From assembly GCA_017467965.1 (NCBI GenBank), contig JAFUJZ010000013.1:4977-68976 (forward strand): a DNA stretch of 64,000 bases. Direction: 5' to 3'. The DNA is from Clostridia bacterium (GTDB taxonomy: Bacteria; Bacillota_A; Clostridia; UMGS1883). Positions 43,370 to 52,392 of the stretch are shown one piece after another (position 1 is the stretch's first letter; each line of letters begins with the position of its first letter). Under the pieces are notes generated by a model that had not been told where the DNA came from, ran no database searches, and was given only the letters and a program-made list of their open reading frames with translations. The position numbers and the translations under genes are program-made.

Positions 43370-46300
43370 TTATCTGTTAAGATATACTTCCGCTTCCGTA
43401 ATACTCACCCACCTGTAGTTATAGGTGTTGGAATATCCGTAAATTCGGATGTATCTCGCATTGCGGTTTATGTTAAAGTTTTCGTATGTAGCTACTCGCC
43501 TGTCGGACCCTTGCTTTGGCACAATAGTTTCAAAGTTTTCGCCGTCCTCACTTACACGGATATCAAAATATGTTGTTCTCTGAGTGGAAAAGCGGAACGC
43601 CAAAGCGAGACGCGAAACGTCACAAACCTTGCCTAAATCAATCTGTATAAACTGGGGGTCATTTTCGTCCTGTACATAGAGTACACAGTATGTGGAAAAG
43701 CTTCCGTCGTAGAGGTTACTGGGGCCGTTCATAGGCTCCGATACAATAGATGCCGTCACGTTCACGTTTTTAAGATTAACCTTACCGTTTGCATCCACAT
43801 CTACATCGTATTCAGGCACATAGGGTACAATCACAGGGCCCTCAACTTTTGTGTAAATCTCAACCTCTGTGGGAGAGAACCAGTTTTTGATATTGTCATA
43901 GGGGCTGGAGTTTCCGTAGCCGGACAGTCTCACGTATCTTGCACTTACACCTCCGAGGCTGTAGTATTCAACCATTTCGGATTTGCCGGGAGAGTTGCGT
44001 CTTGCTATGGCTGTAGTATATTCCAATCCGTCAAGACTCACCTCAACCGAAAACTCGGTTGTTCTTATAAGCTCACGGTAGAAGGATATACCAATCTTAT
44101 CAAGCTCATGAACCTCTCCAAGGTCAAATATTGCCCAGCAGGGGTCATTCTTGTCGGTAACCTCTGCCGACCAGCGTGTTTGAGTAAGACCGTCAATCAT
44201 ATTAAATGCTCCGTTTTCTAACTCGGGAACTTGAGAAACAGTAATATCATTAAGCGTTACTCGTATAACTCCGTTTGCTGCCTGTGTTAATTCATTACCC
44301 TGCGGGGTTTGTATCTCTCCGATTTCGGTTATTTCTATATTTTCGATGTCTAATTCTATAAGCGCGTCAGCAGGCACCATGAAAAGTCCGTTTATCCATT
44401 TGGCAGGGTTGGTGACTTCTTGACCACCCTTAGCTGTGGCAACGGTTTTATCCTCGTTTGTAAAAATCATCCACTTACCGTCGCCTGTACACACTGCAAT
44501 TTTTCTTGTATCGTCACAATCAACACTCATATTGAGAGCCTCAAAAGCCGCCTTGCCCGAAACATATACAACTCCGTTTTCTTCATACACATTGCCACCT
44601 ACAAGATAGCTGTCGGCAATCTTTACGCTAAGAGGTGTTCTGAACTTGACAGAATTCTCCTGTGCCCATTTTTCAACCAAGTCACCTGCTGTTGAAACAA
44701 GTGTTATGTCCTGCGGCTTGCTGTTTGCACCAAACTGGTCTCCACCTGTGCTGTAAATATGGGTAAATGCAAAGCGGTCAATTCGCTTTACTGTATTGGG
44801 CAGATAAACCACCGCACCGTCTGCGATATCAAAGGCACCGCGATGAATTTCGACCTCACATTCAGAGAGCACCTTGACGTTCTTAAGATTATAGCAACCT
44901 GCAAATGCCATAACGCCGATGCTTTCTACTTTTTTAGGTATAATCACGCTTTCAAGCGCTATACAATTGTAAAAGCTTAAATCGTGGATGCCTTTAAGCG
45001 ACTGAGGTAAAGTAACCTTTTTGAGGTTTACGTGATTTTTGAAAACACCATATATGTTTTCAATGCCCTCGCCTATCACGATTTCGGTAATTTCATCAAT
45101 TTTCCACGGTACGCCCACATATTTGCCGTTAACGGTTGTCTGCAAACTGCCTGTGCCCGTAAGGGTGAGAACTCCGTTTTCCGCTTTCCACGCTATATTG
45201 TTGTATACGCCCTCTACAAGGTTTACGTTGTTCACGTCTTGGGGCACCTCATCAATACTCTTATATATTACCGTTTTATCGGGAACAACATTGTCCGTAT
45301 GGATGTTTACAAGGGTCTGGGGCATATAAAGCTCCTTTAACGTGTAGTTGTAAAGGGCCTTTTCGCCTATCTCAAAAACATTTTCAGGTATTACGTATGA
45401 ACTGTAACGCCTGCCATTAGGGAAGCTTACAAGCTTTTTCATGTCCTTTGAATAGAGCACCCCGTCAAGAGATGTGTAATTTGCACTTTCCTCTGACACG
45501 TTAATCGTATTTAACATAGGACAGTCAAAGAACGTAGAGGAAAAAATTTTTTCTACGCCTTTGCCTATTGTAACCGTCGAAAGCTTATCACAGTCATAGA
45601 AGGGTGACAGCTTGCTTTCGCATCTTATGCCGCCGAAATATCCGCTCGGGTACAAGCTTTCATCAGTACCTAACACCTTTACATTGTCGGGTATTTCAAT
45701 TTTTTCAAGGCTGTCACAGTCCCAGAAAGCGCCGTCGCCGATAAAGGTTACACCCTTTCCTATACTGATGCTTTCCAATCCGCAGCCACGGAATGCCATG
45801 TCATTTATTGTAGTTACGCTATCGGGTATTTTGATAGTTTTAAGCTCTCTGCAGTATTCAAACGCCTGCTCACCGATTGCCTCTATGCCACTATTAAGTT
45901 CCACCTCTCTAAGGCTGTTACAGTTTCGGAAAGCACCCTTACCGATGCTTTTCATTGTAGTGGGCATAACTACTCTGGTGATTTCGCCGCAATCGTAAAA
46001 TCCGGGTTCTGAAATTCCCGTCACGGGATAACCAAATATTTTGTCGGGGATGATAACATCGCCTGCAAGATTTTTGTCACAGCCTGTTATCCACACCTCG
46101 CTACCCTTAAGGGTATATGTAATACCACCGACTGTTACCTCACCGTTTACAAAACCTATTTCGGAATCTGTATAGCTTACAGCACCTGTTACATTTTTGC
46201 AACCTTCAAATGCACGCGCACCTATAGTGCGTGCACCGACAACGTTCATTTTAAGATTTGTACAGCCGGAGAAAGCTTCCGTACCAATTGTTTCGGCGTA

Positions 46301-46735
46301 AAGATTTCCGCCCTCTTTAAGATTTATGCAATCCTTGAAGGCACAGTCACCGATTTTCCGCACAGATTGGGGAATTCTGACCCTTTCAAGCATTGTACTG
46401 TTACGGCACAAATCCTTAGGCAGTTCATAAATACCGTCATTGAATACTATTGACTTTACAGGTATACCTGCTAAAGAGCCCTCACCAAACAATATGCTTT
46501 TGCCGTTGTAGGTTGAGGGGATATTCAAAGTGTCATAATAGCGGGAAATTGAGTACCCGTCTACAACATAACAATCTCCCTCTTCATGGCAGGCAAGCAG
46601 GTTTGTTATATACACATGTGTAACGCCGTCAATATTAACGGTTGCAGTTACCGTAACATGCTCTGATGCAAAAACTGTCGGGCAAATGCTCATCGATATC
46701 ATAAATACTAATAATAAACATATAAACTTTTTCAT
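43370..46735 (-). CDS. Secreted BspA-like LRR protein with stalk and two discoidin-like domains (1121 aa)
   Basis: 1121 aa, the largest gene here. Signal peptide 1-24. LRR_5 repeats about 80-490 and 560-690 (IPDSVTTINDMAFRGCGLESISIGKGVTFIGDGAFWDCDSLEKIEIPDNV). A stalk-like copper-amine-oxidase-N-type domain about 705-800 (VYVSGKAAFEALNMSVDCDDTRKIAVCTGDGKWMIF). Two F5/8-type-C-like modules about 830-965 and 985-1120, each with the xxFDIRVSEDG...ARYIRIYGYSN pattern. Such modules bind carbohydrate or other polymers, so an adhesin or glycan-binding role outside the cell is plausible. No sortase or SLH anchor. It lies 17 bp after the anti-sigma gene. Confidence 0.88.
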   Translation of the reverse strand: MKKFICLLLVFMISMSICPTVFASEHVTVTATVNIDGVTHVYITNLLACHEEGDCYVVDGYSISRYYDTLNIPSTYNGKSILFGEGSLAGIPVKSIVFNDGIYELPKDLCRNSTMLERVRIPQSVRKIGDCAFKDCINLKEGGNLYAETIGTEAFSGCTNLKMNVVGARTIGARAFEGCKNVTGAVSYTDSEIGFVNGEVTVGGITYTLKGSEVWITGCDKNLAGDVIIPDKIFGYPVTGISEPGFYDCGEITRVVMPTTMKSIGKGAFRNCNSLREVELNSGIEAIGEQAFEYCRELKTIKIPDSVTTINDMAFRGCGLESISIGKGVTFIGDGAFWDCDSLEKIEIPDNVKVLGTDESLYPSGYFGGIRCESKLSPFYDCDKLSTVTIGKGVEKIFSSTFFDCPMLNTINVSEESANYTSLDGVLYSKDMKKLVSFPNGRRYSSYVIPENVFEIGEKALYNYTLKELYMPQTLVNIHTDNVVPDKTVIYKSIDEVPQDVNNVNLVEGVYNNIAWKAENGVLTLTGTGSLQTTVNGKYVGVPWKIDEITEIVIGEGIENIYGVFKNHVNLKKVTLPQSLKGIHDLSFYNCIALESVIIPKKVESIGVMAFAGCYNLKNVKVLSECEVEIHRGAFDIADGAVVYLPNTVKRIDRFAFTHIYSTGGDQFGANSKPQDITLVSTAGDLVEKWAQENSVKFRTPLSVKIADSYLVGGNVYEENGVVYVSGKAAFEALNMSVDCDDTRKIAVCTGDGKWMIFTNEDKTVATAKGGQEVTNPAKWINGLFMVPADALIELDIENIEITEIGEIQTPQGNELTQAANGVIRVTLNDITVSQVPELENGAFNMIDGLTQTRWSAEVTDKNDPCWAIFDLGEVHELDKIGISFYRELIRTTEFSVEVSLDGLEYTTAIARRNSPGKSEMVEYYSLGGVSARYVRLSGYGNSSPYDNIKNWFSPTEVEIYTKVEGPVIVPYVPEYDVDVDANGKVNLKNVNVTASIVSEPMNGPSNLYDGSFSTYCVLYVQDENDPQFIQIDLGKVCDVSRLALAFRFSTQRTTYFDIRVSEDGENFETIVPKQGSDRRVATYENFNINRNARYIRIYGYSNTYNYRWVSITEAEVYLNR

Positions 46736-46752
46736 ATATAACCCTCCTTTTA

Positions 46753-48234
46753 TTAGGGAACCATAAGATACGTACCCGTATCACCGATTTCGTCATATCT
46801 TATGCCTAAAAGATAGTTGAGGAAGTCACTGCCTATCCACAAATTGCCGTCCTCATCCGCATAAGGTGCAAGGTAGAGTGTGTACTCTGTAGCACCGTTT
46901 ATAATAACTGTCAGATTATCGGACTCTACAAGATAAGTTTTGCCGCCGTATGTGAATTCTGCAAGGTCTGCCTCTTCACGTATTATGCTGATGCACGGGT
47001 CAAGCTGACCTACTGTACAGGTATAATAAAATTCGTCACTTCGTTTGCCCTCGCCTGCAACAACAAAGGGCTTAAGATTTTCGGCAATATCGGTATGGCT
47101 GTAGCTTGCAGGGTCATCAACAGGGTATTCAATGCCCTTTACAATAATACTTTGGAGACTTTCGGTATTAAGCACAGTTTTTGTATTTGCCGTAAACTTA
47201 TACAGCTTATCGTCTCCGCCAAGGTAAGTAAAATTACCGTCAAAGCCTACAATCTGATTCATCGTTTTTATACTGCCGTCCTTGAACTTAAAGAACGTAT
47301 TGAGGTTTCTGGCATCGGGAGCATACTGTGCCGTAGGTTCCTTTGGTGCAGTAAGCTCTATGCTCATAGGGGTAATGTATATATATCCGCCTGCAAATTC
47401 CTGCCCGAAAAGGTCAAATTCTATTACGCCCTCCTGCTTTGCAGTTTCAAAGTAAATATACTTTTCTTCCATGTCGGGGGGGAACTCTGTGCATGTAATT
47501 CGCATTTTTTCGTAACCACTCTTAAGGTGGTCATCGCCGAAAATGTGCATTTTATAAGTTCTGGAGCTTTCTCGTCTTACGCTTTCGGATTCCTCAGTTT
47601 CAAAGCCTACTCCTACCCAGCCTCTTTCCTCGTCGTATGCCTCTACTTCAAACCAGTCGTAGCCTTGTTCATCAAGAAGTGCTCTTGCGTCACGATCGTT
47701 TGCTTGGATTGTTACTGTAAGGTGCAGATTTTTGTTGTCACCTGTTACCTCGTTAAGGATAAGAGTATAGTCTTCGCCCTCACAGCTTGCGTATATATCC
47801 TGCAAAGGCTCTTCCTCTTTTTCGGGTTCTTCCTTGTGGTATTTTTCATAAAGAGGTGCTTCGTATTTTGGAGTGATAACGTCTGTTTCCTCTTCGGTGG
47901 GAATTTCTGTTTTCTTTTTGTTGTAGTTTCGTCTGTCTTCAACTGCATACAAATCATAAGTGTCGGTGCTTTCTTCAACCAGCGGGAAAATCTTTTTCCA
48001 GAAACCGCCACCGCTGTTGAAAGCTACTGTTGTAATAGCCATAAGGAGCAGTACTCCCAACGCACAAACCATTGGCAAAAGCTTTGCTGTTTGTCTGAAA
48101 GAAATAACCTTGCCTTTATCTTCTCTGTCTATTTTTTCAGATACAGAAGCAAGTATTTTTTGGCTGTCAACTGTAAAAACTTCGTTTTTATCAATATTAA
48201 GCTCATTCAAAAGCTCTTCCATTCGCTTATTCAT
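46753..48234 (-). CDS. Membrane anti-sigma factor with large extracellular domain
   Basis: 493 aa from the ATG at 48234, which overlaps the sigma stop (TGATG); an in-frame GTG precedes it. Residues 1-50 are the cytoplasmic, presumably sigma-binding part (RMEELLNELNIDKNEVFTVDSQKILASVSEKI). One membrane segment is at about 52-70 (LLPMVCALGVLLLMAITTVAF). The ectodomain is about 420 residues: an acidic linker, a beta-rich DUF4179-like part (about 140-290), and a C-terminal stalk-like unit (YLAPYADEDGNLWIGSDFLNYLLGIRYDEI). Same stalk type as in the LRR proteins. It would hold the ECF sigma inactive until an outside signal arrives; the family assignment as anti-sigma rests on position and topology. 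Confidence 0.8.
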   Translation of the reverse strand: MNKRMEELLNELNIDKNEVFTVDSQKILASVSEKIDREDKGKVISFRQTAKLLPMVCALGVLLLMAITTVAFNSGGGFWKKIFPLVEESTDTYDLYAVEDRRNYNKKKTEIPTEEETDVITPKYEAPLYEKYHKEEPEKEEEPLQDIYASCEGEDYTLILNEVTGDNKNLHLTVTIQANDRDARALLDEQGYDWFEVEAYDEERGWVGVGFETEESESVRRESSRTYKMHIFGDDHLKSGYEKMRITCTEFPPDMEEKYIYFETAKQEGVIEFDLFGQEFAGGYIYITPMSIELTAPKEPTAQYAPDARNLNTFFKFKDGSIKTMNQIVGFDGNFTYLGGDDKLYKFTANTKTVLNTESLQSIIVKGIEYPVDDPASYSHTDIAENLKPFVVAGEGKRSDEFYYTCTVGQLDPCISIIREEADLAEFTYGGKTYLVESDNLTVIINGATEYTLYLAPYADEDGNLWIGSDFLNYLLGIRYDEIGDTGTYLMVP

Positions 48235-48767
48235 CACATCAATTCCCTCCTTTCCGAAAGTCTTTCGCTCAGCTTTTCTTTTCCTCGCTTGAGCTTGCTT
48301 TTTATTGTTGATATGTTAAGCCCCGTTTCATCTGCAATGTCCCGAAGCCTTTCGTTGTTGTAATAGTACCTGAAAAAAATCTCGCAGTCGGGTTCGCCGA
48401 GTGCTGTTATCTCCTCGTAAAGAATACGCGTCATCTCTTTACGCTCAAACTCACTGTGCGGATTTTGTCTTATATCGGGAGTATTTTCCTCAAGCTCTGC
48501 TTCATATTTTAAGCCTCTGAGCTTGTTTATGGCAGTATTCCTCGCCGCAGTACCTATGTAGGATTTAAGATTATTTACGCTCTCTATGTTATTCCATACA
48601 GAAATAAACACATCCTGAACTACTTCCTCCATATCTTCTCTGGAAGCATAAGATCCTATAGCGTTATATACAACAGTACTCACGTATGCACTGTATCGGT
48701 TCACAAGCGTTTCTATTGAATTTTTACTTCGCTTTTTTAGCTGCTCCAAAAGCAATCTGTCATTCAT
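48234..48767 (-). CDS. ECF-type RNA polymerase sigma factor
   Basis: 177 aa from the ATG at 48767 (GGAG 8 nt upstream; an in-frame GTG 9 nt earlier is too close to the SD). Sigma region 2 (about 10-80, NRYSAYVSTVVYNAIGSYASREDMEEVVQDVFISVWNNI) with the -10-recognising helix, then region 4 (about 115-172, LGEPDCEIFFRYYYNNERLRDIADETGLNISTIKSKLKRGKEKL). There is no region 1 or 3. It heads the operon sigma / anti-sigma / two LRR genes and is preceded by an ECF-type promoter, so positive autoregulation is likely. Confidence 0.93.
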   Translation of the reverse strand: MNDRLLLEQLKKRSKNSIETLVNRYSAYVSTVVYNAIGSYASREDMEEVVQDVFISVWNNIESVNNLKSYIGTAARNTAINKLRGLKYEAELEENTPDIRQNPHSEFERKEMTRILYEEITALGEPDCEIFFRYYYNNERLRDIADETGLNISTIKSKLKRGKEKLSERLSERRELM

Positions 48768-48804
48768 TGTTGTCACTCCAAATAAATTTTGTAGCTTTCT
48801 GTAT

Positions 48805-48835
48805 ATATAGACACAAAAAAATCAAAAAAGTTGCA
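48805..48835 (-). promoter_or_regulatory. ECF-type promoter A (sigma operon)
   Basis: Minus strand: TGCAAC (48830-48835), 17 nt between AAC and GTC, GTGTCTATAT (48805-48814), about 38 bp before the sigma ATG. Same boxes, T-rich spacer and length as promoter B. Confidence 0.8.
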
Positions 48836-48856
48836 TATTTTTCAAAAAAAATGTCC

Positions 48857-48885
48857 TTTACTTCTACTATTTAACATTATATAAT
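48857..48885 (+). promoter_or_regulatory. Sigma-A promoter of the arabinofuranosidase gene
   Basis: -35 TTTACT (48857-48862), 17-nt spacer, -10 TATAAT (48880-48885), divergent from the ECF promoter. -35 is weak. Confidence 0.55.
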
Positions 48886-48916
48886 ATTTACATAAAAATC
48901 ACAAGGGAGGAAAATC

Positions 48917-50410
48917 ATGTTTAAAGCACAACTTAACACAAACACTTTAAAAAACAAGGTTGACAAAAATATATATGGTCATTTTTCTGAACATTTGGGC
49001 AGATGTATTTACGGCGGTCTTTACGTTGGTAATGATAGTGATATCCCCAACGTTGAAGGTATGCGTAAAGACGTTCTCGAAGCTTTAAAGGGCATCAAAA
49101 TCCCCGTTTTACGTTGGCCCGGCGGTTGCTTTGCCGATGAATATCACTGGAAAGACGGTATCGGTCCCAAAGAGGAAAGACCCACAATGATAAACACCCA
49201 CTGGGGTGGTGTAACAGAAGACAACAGCTTCGGTACACATGAGTTTTTACGTCTTTGCGAGCTCCTCGGCTGTGAGCCCTACATAAACGGTAACTTAGGC
49301 TCAGGCACAGTTCAGGAAATGAGCCAGTGGGTTGAATATCTTAATTCTGACAATATCTCCCCCATGACCGATATGCGTAAAGCTAACGGCAGAGAAAATA
49401 GCTGGGGCGTTAAGTATTTTGCAGTAGGTAACGAAAACTGGGGTTGCGGTGGTAATATGTATCCCGACTACTATGCAAACGAATACCGCCGTTATGCTGT
49501 ATACTGCCGTAACTACGGCGAAAACAAGCTCTTCAAGGTTGCCTGTGGTCCCAACAATGACGACTACCGCTGGACAGAAACCCTTATGCGTATGGCAGGA
49601 CGCGACATGGATGCTTTGAGCCTTCATAACTACGTATGGCGTTGGAGTGACCACGCAACAGGCTTTGATGCTACAGGTTATTTTGACGTTGTGCGTGATG
49701 CTCTTGACATGGAAAACCTTGTTACAAAGCACTCTACAATTATGGACAAGTACGACCCCGGCAAGCGTGTTGCCCTCTTTGTTGACGAATGGGGCACTTG
49801 GTACAAGGTTGAAGAGGGTACAAATCCCGGATTTTTGTATCAGCAGAATACTATGCGTGACGCTGTGGTTGCCGCTTCCCTCTTAAACATTTTCAACAAT
49901 CATTCCGACCGTGTTCGTATGACAAACATTGCCCAGACGGTTAACGTTCTCCAGTCTGTTATTTTGACAGAGGGCGACAAAATTGTTAAAACCCCCACAT
50001 ACCACATCTACGATTTGTACACACCTCACCACGATGCAACATTAATCGGCTGTGATGTAATAGAAAACGAAAAATACACTGTTGAAAAGCTCCCCGAAAA
50101 GAATGACCGTCGCATGCCCGATGTGCTCGATAGTGTGAACATTTCTGCAACAAAGGCTTCTGACGGCTCAGTTACTGCAACGGTCTGCAACATTGCTCAT
50201 GACAAACAGGTTGAATGTGAGCTTGATTTAATCGGCAACAGCTACAGCGTAGCTACTGCACGTATATTGACAAGCGGTAAGTTTGACGACATGAACACCT
50301 TTGACAATCCAGATAACGTTGTCATTAAAAATATTAACGTTGAGCTTAAAGACGGTAAGGTTAAGTTTACTCTTCCTGCATTTAGTACAATTGCAGTTAC
50401 TGTAAAGTAA
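48917..50410 (+). CDS. abfA: Alpha-N-arabinofuranosidase (GH51)
   Basis: 497 aa, no signal peptide, so intracellular. It releases terminal arabinose from imported arabino-oligosaccharides of plant hemicellulose or pectin. Motifs: [38 protein letters not shown], acid/base Glu in [10 protein letters not shown] (about residue 173), and nucleophile Glu in [10 protein letters not shown] (about residue 292). C-terminal beta-sandwich from about 390. SD GGGAGG is 6 nt before the ATG. The stop TAA shares one base with the start of a DUF6171 gene. Confidence 0.96.
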   Translation: MFKAQLNTNTLKNKVDKNIYGHFSEHLGRCIYGGLYVGNDSDIPNVEGMRKDVLEALKGIKIPVLRWPGGCFADEYHWKDGIGPKEERPTMINTHWGGVTEDNSFGTHEFLRLCELLGCEPYINGNLGSGTVQEMSQWVEYLNSDNISPMTDMRKANGRENSWGVKYFAVGNENWGCGGNMYPDYYANEYRRYAVYCRNYGENKLFKVACGPNNDDYRWTETLMRMAGRDMDALSLHNYVWRWSDHATGFDATGYFDVVRDALDMENLVTKHSTIMDKYDPGKRVALFVDEWGTWYKVEEGTNPGFLYQQNTMRDAVVAASLLNIFNNHSDRVRMTNIAQTVNVLQSVILTEGDKIVKTPTYHIYDLYTPHHDATLIGCDVIENEKYTVEKLPEKNDRRMPDVLDSVNISATKASDGSVTATVCNIAHDKQVECELDLIGNSYSVATARILTSGKFDDMNTFDNPDNVVIKNINVELKDGKVKFTLPAFSTIAVTVK

Positions 50411-50655
50411 TGAAGGTAGTTTGTAAGGCTTGTCAATATACAAGCGCGATCCATAAAGAAACTATCGAAAAAGAGCTCTTACGCCTTAAAGCATCACAAA
50501 TGCCCATGGCTGATGACTCTCTTTACGAAACAAGGCTTAAGGTGTGCTCTGACTGTAATCATCTTGATATATCGGGCACATGTATGATGTGCGGCTGCTA
50601 TGTAATGCTCCGCTCGGCTTTAAAAGATAATAAATGCCCCAAAAAATACTGGTAA
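50410..50655 (+). CDS. DUF6171 family Cys-rich protein
   Basis: 81 aa. CKAC near the start, and C-x2-C ... CMMCGCYVMLRS ... NKCPKKYW at the end make six to seven cysteines that could bind Zn or an Fe-S cluster. RLKVCSDCNHLDISGTC is the recognisable DUF6171 core. Function unknown. The ATG overlaps the abfA stop (TAATG), so it is translated with abfA, but the functional link is not evident. Confidence 0.78.
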   Translation: MKVVCKACQYTSAIHKETIEKELLRLKASQMPMADDSLYETRLKVCSDCNHLDISGTCMMCGCYVMLRSALKDNKCPKKYW

Positions 50656-50691
50656 CAAAAATGACTTGCGTTTTTTCGCAAGTCATTTTTT
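50656..50691. terminator. Bidirectional terminator, abfA-DUF6171 / zinc-ribbon gene
   Basis: Stem AAAATGACTTGCG / CGCAAGTCATTTT with T7 and A5 runs on the two sides. Confidence 0.85.
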
Positions 50692-50969
50692 TATCTTACA
50701 TGATTACAATGGGGACATTTGGGATAGTCAAAATCATGTTCCTTTCCGCAATTGGGGCAGGTTACCTGAGGCAAATGTTCACCACATTCATCAGAAAAGA
50801 ACTCAAGCTTTCCGCACTCGGGGCATCTGTAAACCGATACCGTAAGCGCTCCCGCCAAAAGATTTGGCCAATCTCCGAATATAAAGCTTTGTTTCCCCAG
50901 CTGAATATCCTCGGTCATTATGTAGTCCATTTTCTTGTCACAACGTAAACAATTGATTGATTTCATCAT
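50691..50969 (-). CDS. Zinc-ribbon protein of unknown function
   Basis: 92 aa. Four CxxC pairs: CLRC, CPEC, CPNC and CPHC, spaced for two to three zinc ribbons. The N-terminal part (YIMTEDIQLGKQSFIFGDWPNLLAG) resembles nucleic-acid-binding DUFs with Zn fingers. Starts at 50969 or the adjacent ATG 50966; SD AAGGAG precedes. It is 13 nt downstream of bioY and so the last gene of the mltG-radical SAM-bioY unit. Confidence 0.7.
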   Translation of the reverse strand: MMKSINCLRCDKKMDYIMTEDIQLGKQSFIFGDWPNLLAGALTVSVYRCPECGKLEFFSDECGEHLPQVTCPNCGKEHDFDYPKCPHCNHVR

Positions 50970-50982
50970 TTTACTCCTTTAA

Positions 50983-51489
50983 TTACACTCTTTTCTTTAT
51001 AGCTTGAGCCACAATATATGCCATATAAAGCTTTATCACATCAAATACGACAAAGGGCAAAACACAAACTGTCAGCGCAGTAACTATCCCAGCCTTTGTC
51101 ACAAGCATATACCAACATGCACCACACACATAGCAAATCGCAAGTGCCACTGCGCACAAAAATACAATCCTGCTTTTCTTTTTCGTTTTTGCCGCTTTTC
51201 CCAATATTGCCGCCACAAAAACATATGACAGTATAAATCCTCCCGTAGGGCTCACAGCAGCGCTTACTCCACCTTGAAATCCTGAAAACACAGGCAAGCC
51301 TGAAAGTCCTACAGCAATATATATAGCTGTGGAAATCACAGCGTTTTTACTACCCGAAAAAAACGCCGTTAATGCAATGGAAAACAAAGCCAATGTAACA
51401 GGCACTGTGCCTACAGGTATGCACAAAGGTGCACTTATTGCAATAATCGCCGCAAACAGTGCGCATATAATAAGTCCTTTAGTCTTCAT
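50983..51489 (-). CDS. bioY: Biotin ECF transporter S component BioY
   Basis: 168 aa from the ATG at 51489; the longer open frame upstream lies inside the radical SAM gene. Six hydrophobic helices. ALFAAIIAISAPLCIPVGTVPVTLALFSIALTAFFSG and GLSGLPVFSGFQGGVSAAVSPTGGFILSYVFVA are the BioY signature regions. It binds biotin for import with the ECF module. Overlaps the upstream radical SAM gene by 11 nt. Confidence 0.93.
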   Translation of the reverse strand: MKTKGLIICALFAAIIAISAPLCIPVGTVPVTLALFSIALTAFFSGSKNAVISTAIYIAVGLSGLPVFSGFQGGVSAAVSPTGGFILSYVFVAAILGKAAKTKKKSRIVFLCAVALAICYVCGACWYMLVTKAGIVTALTVCVLPFVVFDVIKLYMAYIVAQAIKKRV

Positions 51490-52390
51490 ACAAATCACCC
51501 TGATATGCACCAAGTACTGCAAAATGCTTGTCAATACCGCCCAGAACCGATATTTTGTCCATGCTCCACAAAGGTGCGACAAGGCTTTCCTTTTTGCCGT
51601 CACCGGTTACACGTTCAATAACACACTCTTCTTTAAAACATCTTATCTGGTTTACGGTGATGTCAATATATTCATCTTTTTCTAACGGTACAATCAATCC
51701 TGTGTTGTATTCATATTCACACCTTGTACCCGTAAGAATATGCAAAAGATGTATTTTTATCCCGTCAGGCTCCATTTTAGAGAGAGTGCGTGCAGTAGCG
51801 AGCATATCATCTTTTGTTTCACCTATAAGACCGTTAATGATATGCACAACAGTGCGTATGCCTCGTTTTTTTAATTCGTAAAAGCTTTTTTCAAAAACCT
51901 CAAAATTATAACCTCGGTTAATCCTTTCAGCGGTTTTGTCGTGCACGCTTTGAAGTCCCAGCTCAACTGTCAGATAAGTCCTTTTATTAAGCTCTTCAAG
52001 ATAATTAAGCACATCATCAGGCAGGCAGTCGGCACGGGTTGCAATACTAAGCCCCACAACTGAAGGATGTCCAAGAGCCTCCTCGTATTTTTCTCTGAGC
52101 ACATCTATTGGTGCAAAGGTGTTGGTATTTGCTTGAAAATACGCAATCAGCTTTTTGTCGCCCCATTTATTTTTGATGCGTTCTCTTTCCTTTTCAAGCT
52201 GCTCGGTTATACTACCGCATGGCGTAAATTCGCCACTGCCCATTTTGCAGTATGTGCACCCTCCGCTATTTTTGTTTGGGCACGAAAATCCCGCATCCAA
52301 CGAAGCCTTAAAAACTCTGTCATTAAACAGAGTTTTTAAATGATAATTAAGTGTATGATAATGTTTGTTGTCTGTTGAATATTTAAACAT
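51479..52390 (-). CDS. Radical SAM protein, TIGR01212/YhcC family
   Basis: 303 aa. The cluster-binding cysteines lie in SCPNKNSGGCTYCKMG (Cx8CxxC form characteristic of the YhcC/Elp3-like group), followed by the SAM-fold strands VGLSIATRADCLPDDVLNYL and YLTVELGLQSVHDKTAERINRG. The substrate of this family is not established; tRNA modification has been suggested from similarity to Elp3. Between mltG (2 nt upstream) and bioY (overlap), so co-transcribed. Confidence 0.88.
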   Translation of the reverse strand: MFKYSTDNKHYHTLNYHLKTLFNDRVFKASLDAGFSCPNKNSGGCTYCKMGSGEFTPCGSITEQLEKERERIKNKWGDKKLIAYFQANTNTFAPIDVLREKYEEALGHPSVVGLSIATRADCLPDDVLNYLEELNKRTYLTVELGLQSVHDKTAERINRGYNFEVFEKSFYELKKRGIRTVVHIINGLIGETKDDMLATARTLSKMEPDGIKIHLLHILTGTRCEYEYNTGLIVPLEKDEYIDITVNQIRCFKEECVIERVTGDGKKESLVAPLWSMDKISVLGGIDKHFAVLGAYQGDLYED

Positions 52391-52392
52391 AA

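Noticed and set aside
47095..48363. Plus-strand open frame of 422 codons opposite the anti-sigma and sigma genes
   Set aside because: Shadow of two well-supported minus-strand genes; Phe/Cys-rich, without recognisable domain or start context.
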